53,024 nucleotides of DNA from Thermococcus sp. (lineage in GTDB: Archaea; Methanobacteriota_B; Thermococci; Thermococcales; Thermococcaceae). Where the stretch lies: assembly GCF_015521605.1 (NCBI RefSeq), contig NZ_WANV01000020.1, positions 1 through 53,024 of the forward strand, written 5' to 3'. The notes beneath the pieces were generated by a model, which was not told where the DNA came from, made no database searches, and saw only the letters and a program-made list of their open reading frames with translations. Of this stretch, positions 16,716-24,931 are shown piece after piece. Each line of letters opens with the position of its first letter. The stretch's first letter is position 1. The translations under genes and the position numbers were made by a program.

Positions 16716-17860
16716 GATACCCCTTTCCGGTTGGTAAGAGCGACTTCATTCAGGGCGATGAGGCAATAGCGAGGGCGGCAATTTTGGCCGGCTGCAGGTT
16801 CTACGCAGGTTACCCCATCACACCCGCGAGCGAGATATTCGAGGCGATGGCGCTCTACATGCCGCTGGTCGATGGCGTAAGCATACAGATGGAGGACGAG
16901 CTGGCGAGCATGGCGGCCATAATAGGTGCATCATGGGCGGGTGCAAAGGCGATGACTGCAACGAGCGGCCCGGGCTTCAGCCTCATGATGGAAAACCTCG
17001 GCTACGCGATAATGACGGAAACCCCGGTTGTTGTTGTTGACGTCCAGCGCGGGGGGCCGAGCACCGGCCAGCCGACGCTTGCCGCCCAGGGCGACATAAT
17101 GCAGGCCATCTGGGGAACGCACGGCGACCATTCGCTTGTAGTTCTCAGTCCCTCAACCGTTCAGGAGGCCTTTGACTTCACCATAAGGGCCTTCAACCTT
17201 GCCGAGAAGTACAGGACTCCTGTGGTTCTTCTCACCGACGCCGAGATAGCCCACATGCGCGAGCGCGTTTACATTCCCCAGCCCGGGGAGATAGAAATTA
17301 TAGACCGCAAGCTGCCGGCCGGCGAGGAGGAGGCCAAGTACCCCTTCGGGGACATACACGGCGACGGCGTTCCGCCCATGCCTATATTCGGAAAGGGTTA
17401 CCGCACCTACGTCACGGGCCTCACCCACGACGAACGCGGAAGACCCAGGACGGTCGATGCGGAAGTCCACGAGAAGCTCGTGAGGAGGATAATCGAGAAG
17501 CTGGAGCGCAACAAGGCCGACATAATAACCTACAACACCTTCGAGCTCGACGACGCTGAAATAGCAATAATCAGCACGGGCATAGTCTCGCGCTCCGCCG
17601 TCAGAGCGGTGAAGATACTCAGGGACAGGGGAGTCAAGGCAGGCATGCTCAAGCTCAACACGATATGGCCCTTCGACTTTGACATGATCGAAGAGCTCGC
17701 AGAGCGCGTGAGGAAAATATACGTCCCGGAGATGAACCTCGGACAGCTCTACCACCTCGTCAAGGAAGGTGCCAACGGAAAAGCTGAGGTCGAGCTGATA
17801 GCGAAGATAGGCGGCGAGGTTCACACTCCGATGGAGATAGTCGAGAGGGTGGTGGGCTGA
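16712..17860 (+). CDS. Second 2-oxoacid:ferredoxin oxidoreductase, alpha subunit
   Basis: 382 aa, paralogue of the alpha subunit at 14153, with GDEAIARAAILAGCRFYAGYPITPASEIFE, MTATSGPGFSLMMENLGYA and DVQRGGPSTGQ. It differs in the active-site strand after SEI and in the C-terminal part (LKLNTIWPFDFDMIEEL), suggesting another oxoacid. ATG 16706 is in frame too, but GGAGGG (16700-16705) would touch it; ATG 16712 has normal spacing. In P. furiosus this second set is PF1771-1773, called a KGOR-like or XOR enzyme of uncertain substrate. Confidence 0.9.
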   Translation: MRYPFPVGKSDFIQGDEAIARAAILAGCRFYAGYPITPASEIFEAMALYMPLVDGVSIQMEDELASMAAIIGASWAGAKAMTATSGPGFSLMMENLGYAIMTETPVVVVDVQRGGPSTGQPTLAAQGDIMQAIWGTHGDHSLVVLSPSTVQEAFDFTIRAFNLAEKYRTPVVLLTDAEIAHMRERVYIPQPGEIEIIDRKLPAGEEEAKYPFGDIHGDGVPPMPIFGKGYRTYVTGLTHDERGRPRTVDAEVHEKLVRRIIEKLERNKADIITYNTFELDDAEIAIISTGIVSRSAVRAVKILRDRGVKAGMLKLNTIWPFDFDMIEELAERVRKIYVPEMNLGQLYHLVKEGANGKAEVELIAKIGGEVHTPMEIVERVVG

Positions 17861-18706
17861 ATGTACCTGAAGTCCGCTTACGAGATTCGCGACAAGTACC
17901 TGAGAAAGGACATGCTCCCGACGATATTCTGTCCGGGCTGTGGAATAGGGTCGGCACTCCAGTACACGCTCCGCGCGATAGATGACCTCGGCCTCAACCC
18001 GGACGAGATAGTCTGGGTCAGTGGAATAGGCTGTTCCTCCCGTGTGCCAGGCTTCGTCAACTTCGACGGCCTCCACACGACCCATGGAAGGGCTCTGGCC
18101 TTTGCAACGGGCATAAAACTCGCCAACCCTAACCTAAAGATAATCGCCTTCATGGGCGACGGCGATGCCGCGGCAATAGGCGGAAACCACTTCATTCACG
18201 CCATCAGGAGAAACCTCGACGTTACCGTCATCCTCATCAACAACTTCACCTACGGAATGACCGGAGGACAGGTTGCACCGACTGCCTTGAAGGGTCTGCG
18301 CGGGACAACCGCCCCCTACGGCCAGTTTGAGAACCCCTTTGACATAGCTGACCTGGCCGTCTCAGCCGGAGCCAACTACGTCGCCAGATGGAGCGTCTTC
18401 AACTACCTGCAGGGCATCAACAGCATCAAAAAGGCACTCCAGAAGGAGGGCTTCACGCTCGTCGAGTTCCTCTCCCCGTGCCCGATCAGCTTCGGAAGGA
18501 GGAACCGGATGAAGACCGCCCCGGAGCTGCTCCGCTGGTACCAGAAGATAACCGTTCCTCTGACAAAGGCCAAGAAGATGCCTCCGGAGGAGCTGGAGGG
18601 CAAGATAGTCATCGGTGAGTTCGTGGACAGGGACAGGCCCGGCCTCGTCAGGGAGTACGAGGCCTACAAGAAGCGCGCCAAGAAGATGATGGGGTGGGAA
18701 GAATGA
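17861..18706 (+). CDS. Second 2-oxoacid:ferredoxin oxidoreductase, beta subunit
   Basis: 281 aa, paralogue of the beta subunit at 15343. Cluster and cofactor motifs are kept: CPGCGIGSALQY, GIGCSSR, GDGDAAAIGGNHFIHAIRRN and GMTGGQVAPTALKG. The ATG directly abuts the alpha stop codon. It lacks an adjacent delta (ferredoxin) gene, so it may share the delta at 13877. Confidence 0.92.
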   Translation: MYLKSAYEIRDKYLRKDMLPTIFCPGCGIGSALQYTLRAIDDLGLNPDEIVWVSGIGCSSRVPGFVNFDGLHTTHGRALAFATGIKLANPNLKIIAFMGDGDAAAIGGNHFIHAIRRNLDVTVILINNFTYGMTGGQVAPTALKGLRGTTAPYGQFENPFDIADLAVSAGANYVARWSVFNYLQGINSIKKALQKEGFTLVEFLSPCPISFGRRNRMKTAPELLRWYQKITVPLTKAKKMPPEELEGKIVIGEFVDRDRPGLVREYEAYKKRAKKMMGWEE

Positions 18707-19263
18707 GGAGGGAGATACTCTTCAGCGGCTTCGGCGGCCAGGGAGTTATACTCGCCAGCGTTATCCTTGGAAGGGCCGCTGCGGTTTACGAGAACCTCTA
18801 CGCAGTGCAGACGCAGGCCTATGGACCGGAATCAAGGGGAGGGGCGAGCAAGGCCGAGGTCGTCATCAGCGACGAGCCCATAGACTACCCCAAGACCCTC
18901 AGGCCTGACTGTGCGGTCTTCTTCTCCCAGGAGGCCTACAACAAGTACCTTCACACGGTTAAGGAGGGCGCCAGGATAATAGTCGAGGAGGATCTAGTCC
19001 CCCACAGGGATTTCGAGTTTGAGGAGAAGCTTGAGGTGCTCTCGCTTCCTCTCACGGAGATAGCGGAGGAAACCACCGGCCTCAGCCTTACCATGAACAT
19101 CCTCACCCTGGGAATCCTCACCGCGTGGACGGAGGTTGTGAGCAGAGAGGCTATAGAAAAAGCCGTTTTGGACGCTGTGCCTAAGGGGACTGAGGAGATA
19201 AACCTGAGAGCGCTCCGCAAGGGCTTTGAGCTCGGGGAGAAAGCCAAAAAAGGCGAGCTCTGA
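18703..19263 (+). CDS. Second 2-oxoacid:ferredoxin oxidoreductase, gamma subunit
   Basis: 186 aa with GFGGQGVILASVILGRAAAV and QAYGPESRGGASKAEVVIS at the N-terminus, the gamma-subunit pattern. GTG 18694 is in frame, but ATG 18703 is chosen for its GGTGGG ribosome site (18692-18697) and 4-nt ATGA overlap with the beta gene. It is the last gene of the seven-gene run; 60 nt follow before the DUF192 gene. Confidence 0.9.
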   Translation: MRREILFSGFGGQGVILASVILGRAAAVYENLYAVQTQAYGPESRGGASKAEVVISDEPIDYPKTLRPDCAVFFSQEAYNKYLHTVKEGARIIVEEDLVPHRDFEFEEKLEVLSLPLTEIAEETTGLSLTMNILTLGILTAWTEVVSREAIEKAVLDAVPKGTEEINLRALRKGFELGEKAKKGEL

Positions 19264-19323
19264 GTTTGTCTATTTTTCTCCCATTTCCCAAAAACTTATC
19301 AATCCGCATTTCTATCTTCCATT

Positions 19324-19812
19324 ATGCTCATCAACGAGACCAAGGGCAGGGTCTGGCACGGGCCCGTCAGGATGGCGGATACTTTCTTTAAGCGCTTCAG
19401 GGGGTTAATGCTGGTCAGGAACATCAACTACGCCCTGGTCTTTGTCCTGCCTGCTGAAACAAAGGCCAACGCCTCAATCCACATGTTCTTCATGCTGGAC
19501 GATATAGACGTCATCTGGCTTGACTCATCAAGGAGGGTCGTTGACTTCAGAACCGCCAAGAAGTGGCGGCTCTACACCCCAAAAAAAGCGGCAAAGTACA
19601 TAATCGAAGGGCCCGTTGGGATAACGGGAGTTCTTGAGGTCGAAGACGGCGACCTGATAAACTGGCTCCCAACCAAGGAAATGGAGAAGGCAGTCCCCGT
19701 AAAGTCCCTCCTACCAGGAAAAATCGACCTGAACGGCTCTAAAAACGGCGTTGCCATGGTGGAAAGTGTAGGGGGAGTGAGGGCGGATCTGCCCCACGCA
19801 GGGGACGGCTAA
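19324..19812 (+). CDS. DUF192-family protein
   Basis: 162 aa. The family core is visible: [16 protein letters not shown], then [26 protein letters not shown], and [13 protein letters not shown]192 is a small beta-rich domain of unknown function, common in archaea and in many bacteria. No signal peptide is present. The C-terminal 45 residues ([15 protein letters not shown]...) are an extension. There is no ribosome site: a TATA-like ACTTATC centred near 19296 is about 27 nt before ATG, so the mRNA is probably leaderless. The last 4 nt overlap hepT convergently. Confidence 0.8.
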   Translation: MLINETKGRVWHGPVRMADTFFKRFRGLMLVRNINYALVFVLPAETKANASIHMFFMLDDIDVIWLDSSRRVVDFRTAKKWRLYTPKKAAKYIIEGPVGITGVLEVEDGDLINWLPTKEMEKAVPVKSLLPGKIDLNGSKNGVAMVESVGGVRADLPHAGDG

Positions 19813-20135
19813 AGATTAGAGAGGATTTTCTTCAGGAACGGGACGTCTTCTTTTAGTGTTTTCCACACGACACGGAGATCAACGCCGAAGTAGGCGTGTA
19901 TCAGCTTGTCCCTCATCCTCGCCATTTCCTTCCACGGGACTTCAGGATGCTCTTTCTTAAAGTCCTCCGGAATGGCCTTTGCCGCTTCCCCGATTATCTC
20001 AAGTGCCCTGATGACTGCAAACTGGGTTTTTCTGTCCTTAGAGAAGTCCTCAAAGTCCATGCCATAAGTAAACTCCTCTATGGACGCAATGGCGTCCAGT
20101 ATATCTTTCAGGTAATCCTCATGGGTTCGCTTCAT
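19809..20135 (-). CDS. hepT: HepT toxin (DUF86)
   Basis: 108 aa, all-helical. The RX4HXY motif is present as RDKLIHAY near residue 85. HepT proteins are described as RNases or as targets of AMPylation by the partner MntA, which neutralises them. The gene overlaps the 3' end of mntA by 4 nt (ATGA), so the two are made together. [15 protein letters not shown]-type helices preceding the motif match the family. Strong call for family, activity not shown. Confidence 0.88.
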   Translation of the reverse strand: MKRTHEDYLKDILDAIASIEEFTYGMDFEDFSKDRKTQFAVIRALEIIGEAAKAIPEDFKKEHPEVPWKEMARMRDKLIHAYFGVDLRVVWKTLKEDVPFLKKILSNL

Positions 20136-20425
20136 ACGTAGATGACCTCCCTCCTGACGTGCTCCCCAATCTTAGGCTTGAGGGCGGATTTCATGACGAG
20201 GTCAACCTTGATACCTAGGAGATCCTCAAGGTATTCCTCAAGCTCGATGAACTTCAGCAGAGAAGGGACCTCGTGGAAGTCCACTAGGATGTCTACATCA
20301 CTCTTCTCGGTCGCCTCACCGCGGACGTAGGAGCCGAAGACCCCTATCTCTTTAACCCCAAACCTCTCCTCAAGCTCCCCCCGGTGGGCTTTCAAGATGG
20401 TTTCGATCTCCTCAAGGGTCAGCAT
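20132..20425 (-). CDS. mntA: MntA antitoxin (minimal nucleotidyltransferase)
   Basis: 97 aa. The nucleotidyltransferase signature GS-X10-DXD is intact (GSYVRGEATEKSDVD, residues about 34-48), with a third acidic residue in KVDLVM. MntA is known to transfer AMP to HepT. The frame is open from 20434 with three possible ATG codons. The third (20425) is chosen because GATGAT precedes it by 4 nt and the protein then starts MLTLEEIE. It lies immediately upstream of hepT in one operon. Confidence 0.87.
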   Translation of the reverse strand: MLTLEEIETILKAHRGELEERFGVKEIGVFGSYVRGEATEKSDVDILVDFHEVPSLLKFIELEEYLEDLLGIKVDLVMKSALKPKIGEHVRREVIYV

Positions 20426-20467
20426 AGGCATCATCTAATGTTGATCCACACTCCCAAAAAAGTTTTC

Positions 20468-20509
20468 TTTTGTGATGCACCCCTGTCAAGCCTGAGAGCG
20501 CTCACAAAA
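20468..20509. repeat. Inverted repeat upstream of mntA-hepT
   Basis: TTTTGTGA (20468-20475) and TCACAAAA (20502-20509) are perfect 8-nt arms, 26 nt apart, 43 nt before the mntA start. A half C/D-box pattern (GTGATG then CTGA) also falls inside, but C' and D boxes are missing. The likelier role is a regulator site for the toxin-antitoxin operon. Confidence 0.4.
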
Positions 20510-20541
20510 ATTCCCGCGAGAATAATTCTCAGAAGAATTTT

Positions 20542-20889
20542 TCAGAACTCAAACTCAACCCCGTTCTCCTCGCCCTCCCAGAGCCTCAGGCGGTGGAGCT
20601 TGACCCCTTCTGGGAGCCTTTTCTCCACCTCCCGGGCTATCCAGAGGGCGATGTTCTCCGTCGTTGGGTTCTCAAAGAGGGCGTTGAGGTTCCTGTGGTC
20701 GAGCTTGTTGATAACCTCCTCAACGATCGCCCTCAGCTGGAGGAAGTCGATGACGTAGCCGTCCCTCAGCGGGCCCTCAACGGCAACCTCAAGCCAAAAG
20801 GTGTGCCCGTGGATCTCCTCAGGTCTACCGTCTATGATGACCGCATGGGCGGCCTCGAACTTGAACCTCTCGACGACGCGGGATTTCAT
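20542..20889 (-). CDS. 6-pyruvoyl-tetrahydropterin synthase family protein, PTPS-III-like
   Basis: 115 aa. Zinc-binding His residues are at H15 (FEAAHAV) and in HGHTF (about 27-29). The catalytic Cys found in QueD and classic PTPS between these is absent; the segment reads GRPEEIHGH, with Glu in that area. In archaea such PTPS-III forms have been linked to making the pterin precursor of folate/methanopterin, not to queuosine-type bases. LDHRNLN and PTTENIALWIAREV are other family signatures. A role in 7-deazaguanine synthesis for archaeosine is possible but less likely because of the missing Cys. Confidence 0.85.
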   Translation of the reverse strand: MKSRVVERFKFEAAHAVIIDGRPEEIHGHTFWLEVAVEGPLRDGYVIDFLQLRAIVEEVINKLDHRNLNALFENPTTENIALWIAREVEKRLPEGVKLHRLRLWEGEENGVEFEF

Positions 20890-20957
20890 CTTTCACACCG
20901 AAAACCAAATCAGTCCCAACATCTTAAACCTTTGGGGTGGTGCCTGTGGGCTGCGGA

Positions 20958-21203
20958 ATGGCCATCGATGCCAACCGCGTTATAGCCGGTGGGGTTCTCG
21001 TCTTTGTCGAGCCAGAGGTCTTCAAAAAGTTCCTTGAGCTGAAGGAGAAACCCCTCGTGATAGTCGGCGAGACCGGTGGCTTCAAGAAGGTGAAGGTTAC
21101 GATGACGACCCACGACGGGGCTGTGATAATAACGCGCGGTGAAGTGGAGCTGCCCGAAAACGCGATAATTGTGAGGGCAAAGGAGCTCTCGCTGGGGAAG
21201 TGA
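20958..21203 (+). CDS. Small hypothetical protein
   Basis: 81 aa, MAIDANRVIAGGVLVFVEPEVFKKF... It looks like a small beta-rich domain with two parts (VIVGETGGFKKVKVTMTTHDGAVIITRGEVELPENAIIVRAKEL), no membrane segment and no motif I can name. GTG codons from 20937 are in frame, but a TATA-like TCTTAAAC at 20922-20929 places the transcript start near 20952, so ATG 20958 on a nearly leaderless message fits better. Divergent from the PTPS gene. Confidence 0.65.
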   Translation: MAIDANRVIAGGVLVFVEPEVFKKFLELKEKPLVIVGETGGFKKVKVTMTTHDGAVIITRGEVELPENAIIVRAKELSLGK

Positions 21204-21207
21204 GGGA

Positions 21208-23022
21208 TTGGGCAGTATGCACGATTTCCCAACAGAAAGCATTTTAGAGAGTTGCGCGTATTCTCTCCCAATGTCCTCGGCCGCCATCGTTCATGGAATT
21301 AGATGGACTGGGGAAGGCCTGAGTACGGTCCAGGCGAGGGAGACCTACCAGCATGTCCACGTGGTGAACCTCCTCAGCGCCGGACAGCGCGGTGGAGGCA
21401 AGGCGTACATGGCGCCGGGTGCCACGACGGTTATTAAACTGGCCCCACCGGGCGGAGCTGGCTACATCGACGGCGGAGAGTACCGTCTGGACATCGTGGT
21501 GGGCGGAGAGACCGAGTGCATAGAGGATCTGAAGATCTTCGGCGCGGATGCAAAGGACTGCCTGGAACAGACCTGTGACAAGAAACTGGATATACTCAGC
21601 AAGCCCTACCTGGAAGTAAAGATAGCCAATAGCGATAAGTGCATGACCGGCATCTCCATGAGCATCAAGGTTTCTCCAAACTACGCAGGACTGTCCCCAC
21701 TCTACTACGACGTCGGCCTGTATCCGCTGAAGGTGAAGTTCGACCGCCTCGTCCAAGCACTGACTTGCCCTGACTTCCACTTGGACGACCTGAAGGAAGA
21801 TGTAAAACGATCCGTCCTCGCCGCTGCCCTCGACAACGGCGATCCGTGCAGTCAGAGGAAGTCCATCGGCGGGGAGAAGGGAGAAGCAAGCGGAGAGGTG
21901 GGTGGATACTACTGGACCGTTACGGACAGCACGTTCTGCGCCAGGAGCAGTTCCGATGCAACGGAGTGTGCGTTTGAGATAAAGTTTAATGGAAAGGAGC
22001 CGAGGGTGTGGGTTGAGGGAACAGAGAATGCCAAGACCATCTGCAGCGACGCGGAGAGCTACGTGAAGGATAAGAAAGAATACCAGCAGTACAACCTGCA
22101 CCTGATCATCGACGGGGAGGACTGCCTGCCGGACTACGGTGTTGCCCAAAAGACAGAGCTGAGCAGAGCGTTGAAGGGATCAGACGTACCATTAATATTT
22201 CTCACGTCCTGTCTTGGAACTTCATACATATGCTACGGCATAACAACTGTCGCGACAGGGGGCATTTCTGCCGCTGTACGGGCAGCAACCGGTGCTGGAA
22301 CAAGACCGCTTATAGAATGCGGCTTGGGCACATTAGCAACAACGCTTGCGACATATATGAGCCCAGGCTTTGAGAGCCCACAGTACTACCCCGCAATCCC
22401 GGCCCTTGCACTCGGCGGCACTGCAATATACAAGTACCGAAACCTTGCGCAAGACATGGCAGTGTACAGGCTAGCCAAGGACGCTCTTAAAACACCACAT
22501 GGGACGGAAGGAGTCGAAATACTGACAGGTAAAACCGCAGATAAAATCCTAGGGTCTATCGGAGATGACTCGGGAAAGCTAATGGAGTACAAGAAGCAAA
22601 TAAAATCAGGATTAGAGGAGCTGAAGAAAATCGCAAAAGCTGTGGGAGACGACGACCTCGCGAGAAACGTAGATGACGCAATAAAAGAAATTGATGATGT
22701 AAAAGACGTCGAAGATCTAAGGGCGGCTTTGAAAAATATCGACATTGTGTTAAACCCCACTAAAATATCTCATTTGCAGAAGCTCATCAAAGAAAACCTC
22801 GAAAACCTTAAGAAGAATCCAAGTGCGATCTGCAGCCACGTCGGCATGATAGCTGCCGCCGCCAGCACGTCGCTATACGTGTTGAGCCAAGCGGAAGATG
22901 TAGATTACCTGAACGTCGCAGTAAAGCCAGAGCAGATAGCCACGATCACAATAGACAGACCAGCACTGCCAAATGAAGCATGCATCTCCGTGAACGGAGC
23001 AGAGTGCCCGTGGATGAGATGA
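21208..23022 (+). CDS. Unrecognised Cys-rich protein, probably a 5'-truncated gene from an integrated element
   Basis: The open frame gives 604 aa from TTG 21208 (or ATG 21217), but the first 40 or so residues do not look like coding sequence and there is no ribosome site or TATA box, so the true 5' end was probably lost. The middle is rich in Cys (ECIEDLKIFGADAKDCLEQTC, SDKCM, DPCSQ, STFCARSS, TECAFE), suggesting an exported disulfide-bonded ectodomain. Around residues 325-350 and 550-570 are hydrophobic segments. A helical, charged region (YKKQIKSGLEELKKIAKAVGDDD) lies between. Base use changes near 22190: the 3' half is richer in A+T than the chromosome around it. I do not know the family. 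Confidence 0.55.
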   Translation: MGSMHDFPTESILESCAYSLPMSSAAIVHGIRWTGEGLSTVQARETYQHVHVVNLLSAGQRGGGKAYMAPGATTVIKLAPPGGAGYIDGGEYRLDIVVGGETECIEDLKIFGADAKDCLEQTCDKKLDILSKPYLEVKIANSDKCMTGISMSIKVSPNYAGLSPLYYDVGLYPLKVKFDRLVQALTCPDFHLDDLKEDVKRSVLAAALDNGDPCSQRKSIGGEKGEASGEVGGYYWTVTDSTFCARSSSDATECAFEIKFNGKEPRVWVEGTENAKTICSDAESYVKDKKEYQQYNLHLIIDGEDCLPDYGVAQKTELSRALKGSDVPLIFLTSCLGTSYICYGITTVATGGISAAVRAATGAGTRPLIECGLGTLATTLATYMSPGFESPQYYPAIPALALGGTAIYKYRNLAQDMAVYRLAKDALKTPHGTEGVEILTGKTADKILGSIGDDSGKLMEYKKQIKSGLEELKKIAKAVGDDDLARNVDDAIKEIDDVKDVEDLRAALKNIDIVLNPTKISHLQKLIKENLENLKKNPSAICSHVGMIAAAASTSLYVLSQAEDVDYLNVAVKPEQIATITIDRPALPNEACISVNGAECPWMR

Positions 23023-23066
23023 AAGGATATAAACCACGAAGAAGTAGTATCAATGAGGGGTGCAAG

Positions 23067-24440
23067 ATGATAGGGATGTTTATATTCGGGAGGAAAAAGG
23101 AAGAGGACCTCATGGAAAGATACAGGCGACTGGCCCGGAAGTACGGGCTGACAGTTGAACAGGTGAAAAAAATAGGATGGCTTATTGCAAGCATGACTAA
23201 GAATCTGCCAGAACTCGCCGCAAACGCAGACCCCGAACAGGACGTTCGGAGGATGTACAAGATCTTGGATATAGAGCACCTGCCAAGCAAAGAAGGCAAA
23301 AAGTATATATATATATATATAAAGAGCATAGAAGCTCACGCTCACCACAAAAGGGGGGTACGCGCGAAACATAAAGACGCAATAAAAATCCACATTGTCC
23401 ATCCGTTCCTGGCACTGACGCTGTCTCACCTAGCAAAGAGCACATCCAAGCACGTTGGGCACGCAGTTGGAGACGCGCTAGACGGACTCGTCGTTGAGGG
23501 GCATGAGTTCGAAAAATTAAGGAGTAATCCGGAAATGCTCGCAGAGTTGATCATTCAATTCGCGAAGGATAGGGGAATCCCCGCAAAGGAGGAGGATAAA
23601 GACAAGCTAGTGATCGCGTTCCAGAAAGCGGCAAAAATAGCTGACAAACTGGTAGCAGATGCCTCCGAAGAGCGACTGGATGCACTGTATCAAGCATTGG
23701 CTGAAGAAACGGAAGATCCGTTGTACATTCTCAAAAGAAATGGTGTGGACATCGAGCCAGAACTTGAGGAATTTAGAGAGTTCCTGGCGGAGATCAGCGG
23801 GAAGAAGCCGGAAGAGATACAAGCCACCAAGTTCAAGCAGGTTCAGAAGCAGGTGGAGGAAGAACTAAGGGCGAAGGGGGTGCCGGAGGAGCAGGTGAAG
23901 GTTGTTGCTCCACGGCTGGCGACGGCGGTGTGGTTGGAGAACCAGATACGTGCGTTGAAGGAGTCAACACCGGCGCGGATATACGGTGGAGTTCCAGCGG
24001 CAGAGTTGAGGAACCTCCGGGAGAAGGTTCTGGCGAAGAAGCACGTGGCGGAGAAGGCGGCGGAACTGGTGGAGAAGAACTGGATGAAGGGAACGATAGT
24101 ACCATTGGAGGAGAGACACATTGATCCGAAGATGGTCCCATTGGTGAGGGAGCATGCTGCAGGGATGTTAGAGGATATTAAAGCGCTGGCGGAGAGGGTC
24201 AAGAGGGGTGAAATTGACTATCTGGACGCGAGAACGATACTGGTAGTGGAAAGGGACTTACTGGACAGAACCCAGGAGGCAATAGAAAGAACCCTTGGGA
24301 ACCCGGAGTATTTAATAGAGAACAAGCGAGCCTGGGGAGTGGAGGACAAGTACCTGATCAAGAAAGAAGTGCTGGAGAAGATGCACGAGGAGTTGAAGCC
24401 GCACCTTGAAACGGCACGAGTGAAGACACTGGAGAGGTAG
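23067..24440 (+). CDS. Unrecognised helical protein of a foreign island, with (TA)9 inside the frame
   Basis: 457 aa from ATG 23067, preceded by GAGGGGTG. Almost all of it is charged and helical, with coiled-coil-like stretches (EERLDALYQALAEETED, QVQKQVEEELRAKGVPEEQ, and VLEKMHEELKPHLETAR at the end). No domain is recognised. Near residue 80 a (TA)9 tract encodes YIYIYIYI, and the 40 residues after it (SIEAHAHHKRGVRAKHKD) are unlike the rest, so the frame may have shifted across the tract. The gene starts 44 nt after its upstream partner; both look recently acquired. Confidence 0.6.
   Translation: MIGMFIFGRKKEEDLMERYRRLARKYGLTVEQVKKIGWLIASMTKNLPELAANADPEQDVRRMYKILDIEHLPSKEGKKYIYIYIKSIEAHAHHKRGVRAKHKDAIKIHIVHPFLALTLSHLAKSTSKHVGHAVGDALDGLVVEGHEFEKLRSNPEMLAELIIQFAKDRGIPAKEEDKDKLVIAFQKAAKIADKLVADASEERLDALYQALAEETEDPLYILKRNGVDIEPELEEFREFLAEISGKKPEEIQATKFKQVQKQVEEELRAKGVPEEQVKVVAPRLATAVWLENQIRALKESTPARIYGGVPAAELRNLREKVLAKKHVAEKAAELVEKNWMKGTIVPLEERHIDPKMVPLVREHAAGMLEDIKALAERVKRGEIDYLDARTILVVERDLLDRTQEAIERTLGNPEYLIENKRAWGVEDKYLIKKEVLEKMHEELKPHLETARVKTLER
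23304..23321. repeat. (TA)9 dinucleotide tract inside a coding region
   Basis: Eighteen bases of uninterrupted TA. Two-base repeats in a reading frame shift it when they slip, so this could switch the gene on and off. It is the only tract of this kind I noticed in the window. Confidence 0.9.
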
Positions 24441-24469
24441 CGCTGATTTTCGGATGTCTTTGGAAAGCC

Positions 24470-24931
24470 CTAAACTCCCCAGTACTCCTTTGGCAGGAGC
24501 GTGATTATTCCCTTTGCCGCTTTAAAGTCCCTGTCCAGCGTGGCGATCTTGTCTATTCCGTGACTCAATGCAGTGGCGAGTATCATGGCATCAGCTGGCA
24601 ACAGTCCATACTCAACGGAAATCTGGTGCGCCACGTACTCGTTATGCGGTTCGGGAATGGAGGTTATCCCTTTCTCCAGAAGAAATCTCTCCACCGTCAG
24701 GTAGGCCTTGTCAAGTAATCCCTTCCGTAGGTCTCTGGGCATTTCCTTGATGGAGTATATCGTCCTGAAGCCCTCTTTTTCAGCCATTTTCCTGAACAGC
24801 GTGTAAACCACCTCGTTTATTGCAGTCCACGAGGTAACTTTCCCCTCGAATTTCAATGCCTTGAGGGCATAATCAGTAAGCTCGGTTTCCACAAGGGCAT
24901 TATAGATGATGTTTGCGTCAACGTATATCAA
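24470..24931 (-). CDS. vapC: VapC-type PIN-domain toxin
   Basis: 153 aa. The PIN acidic residues are in place: Asp5 (YVDANII), Glu in AINEVVYTL, Asp in LLPADAMILATAL and Asp in ATLDRDFKA. PIN toxins cut RNA, usually tRNA or rRNA. It starts at TTG 24931, overlapping the 3' end of the antitoxin-like gene by 14 nt, with GGAGGGG just upstream. It sits directly after the foreign island. Confidence 0.88.
   Translation of the reverse strand: MIYVDANIIYNALVETELTDYALKALKFEGKVTSWTAINEVVYTLFRKMAEKEGFRTIYSIKEMPRDLRKGLLDKAYLTVERFLLEKGITSIPEPHNEYVAHQISVEYGLLPADAMILATALSHGIDKIATLDRDFKAAKGIITLLPKEYWGV

Noticed and set aside
20471-20494. Possible C/D-box RNA (GTGATG then CTGA)
   Set aside because: No C' or final D box and no TATA box; kept only as an inverted repeat.
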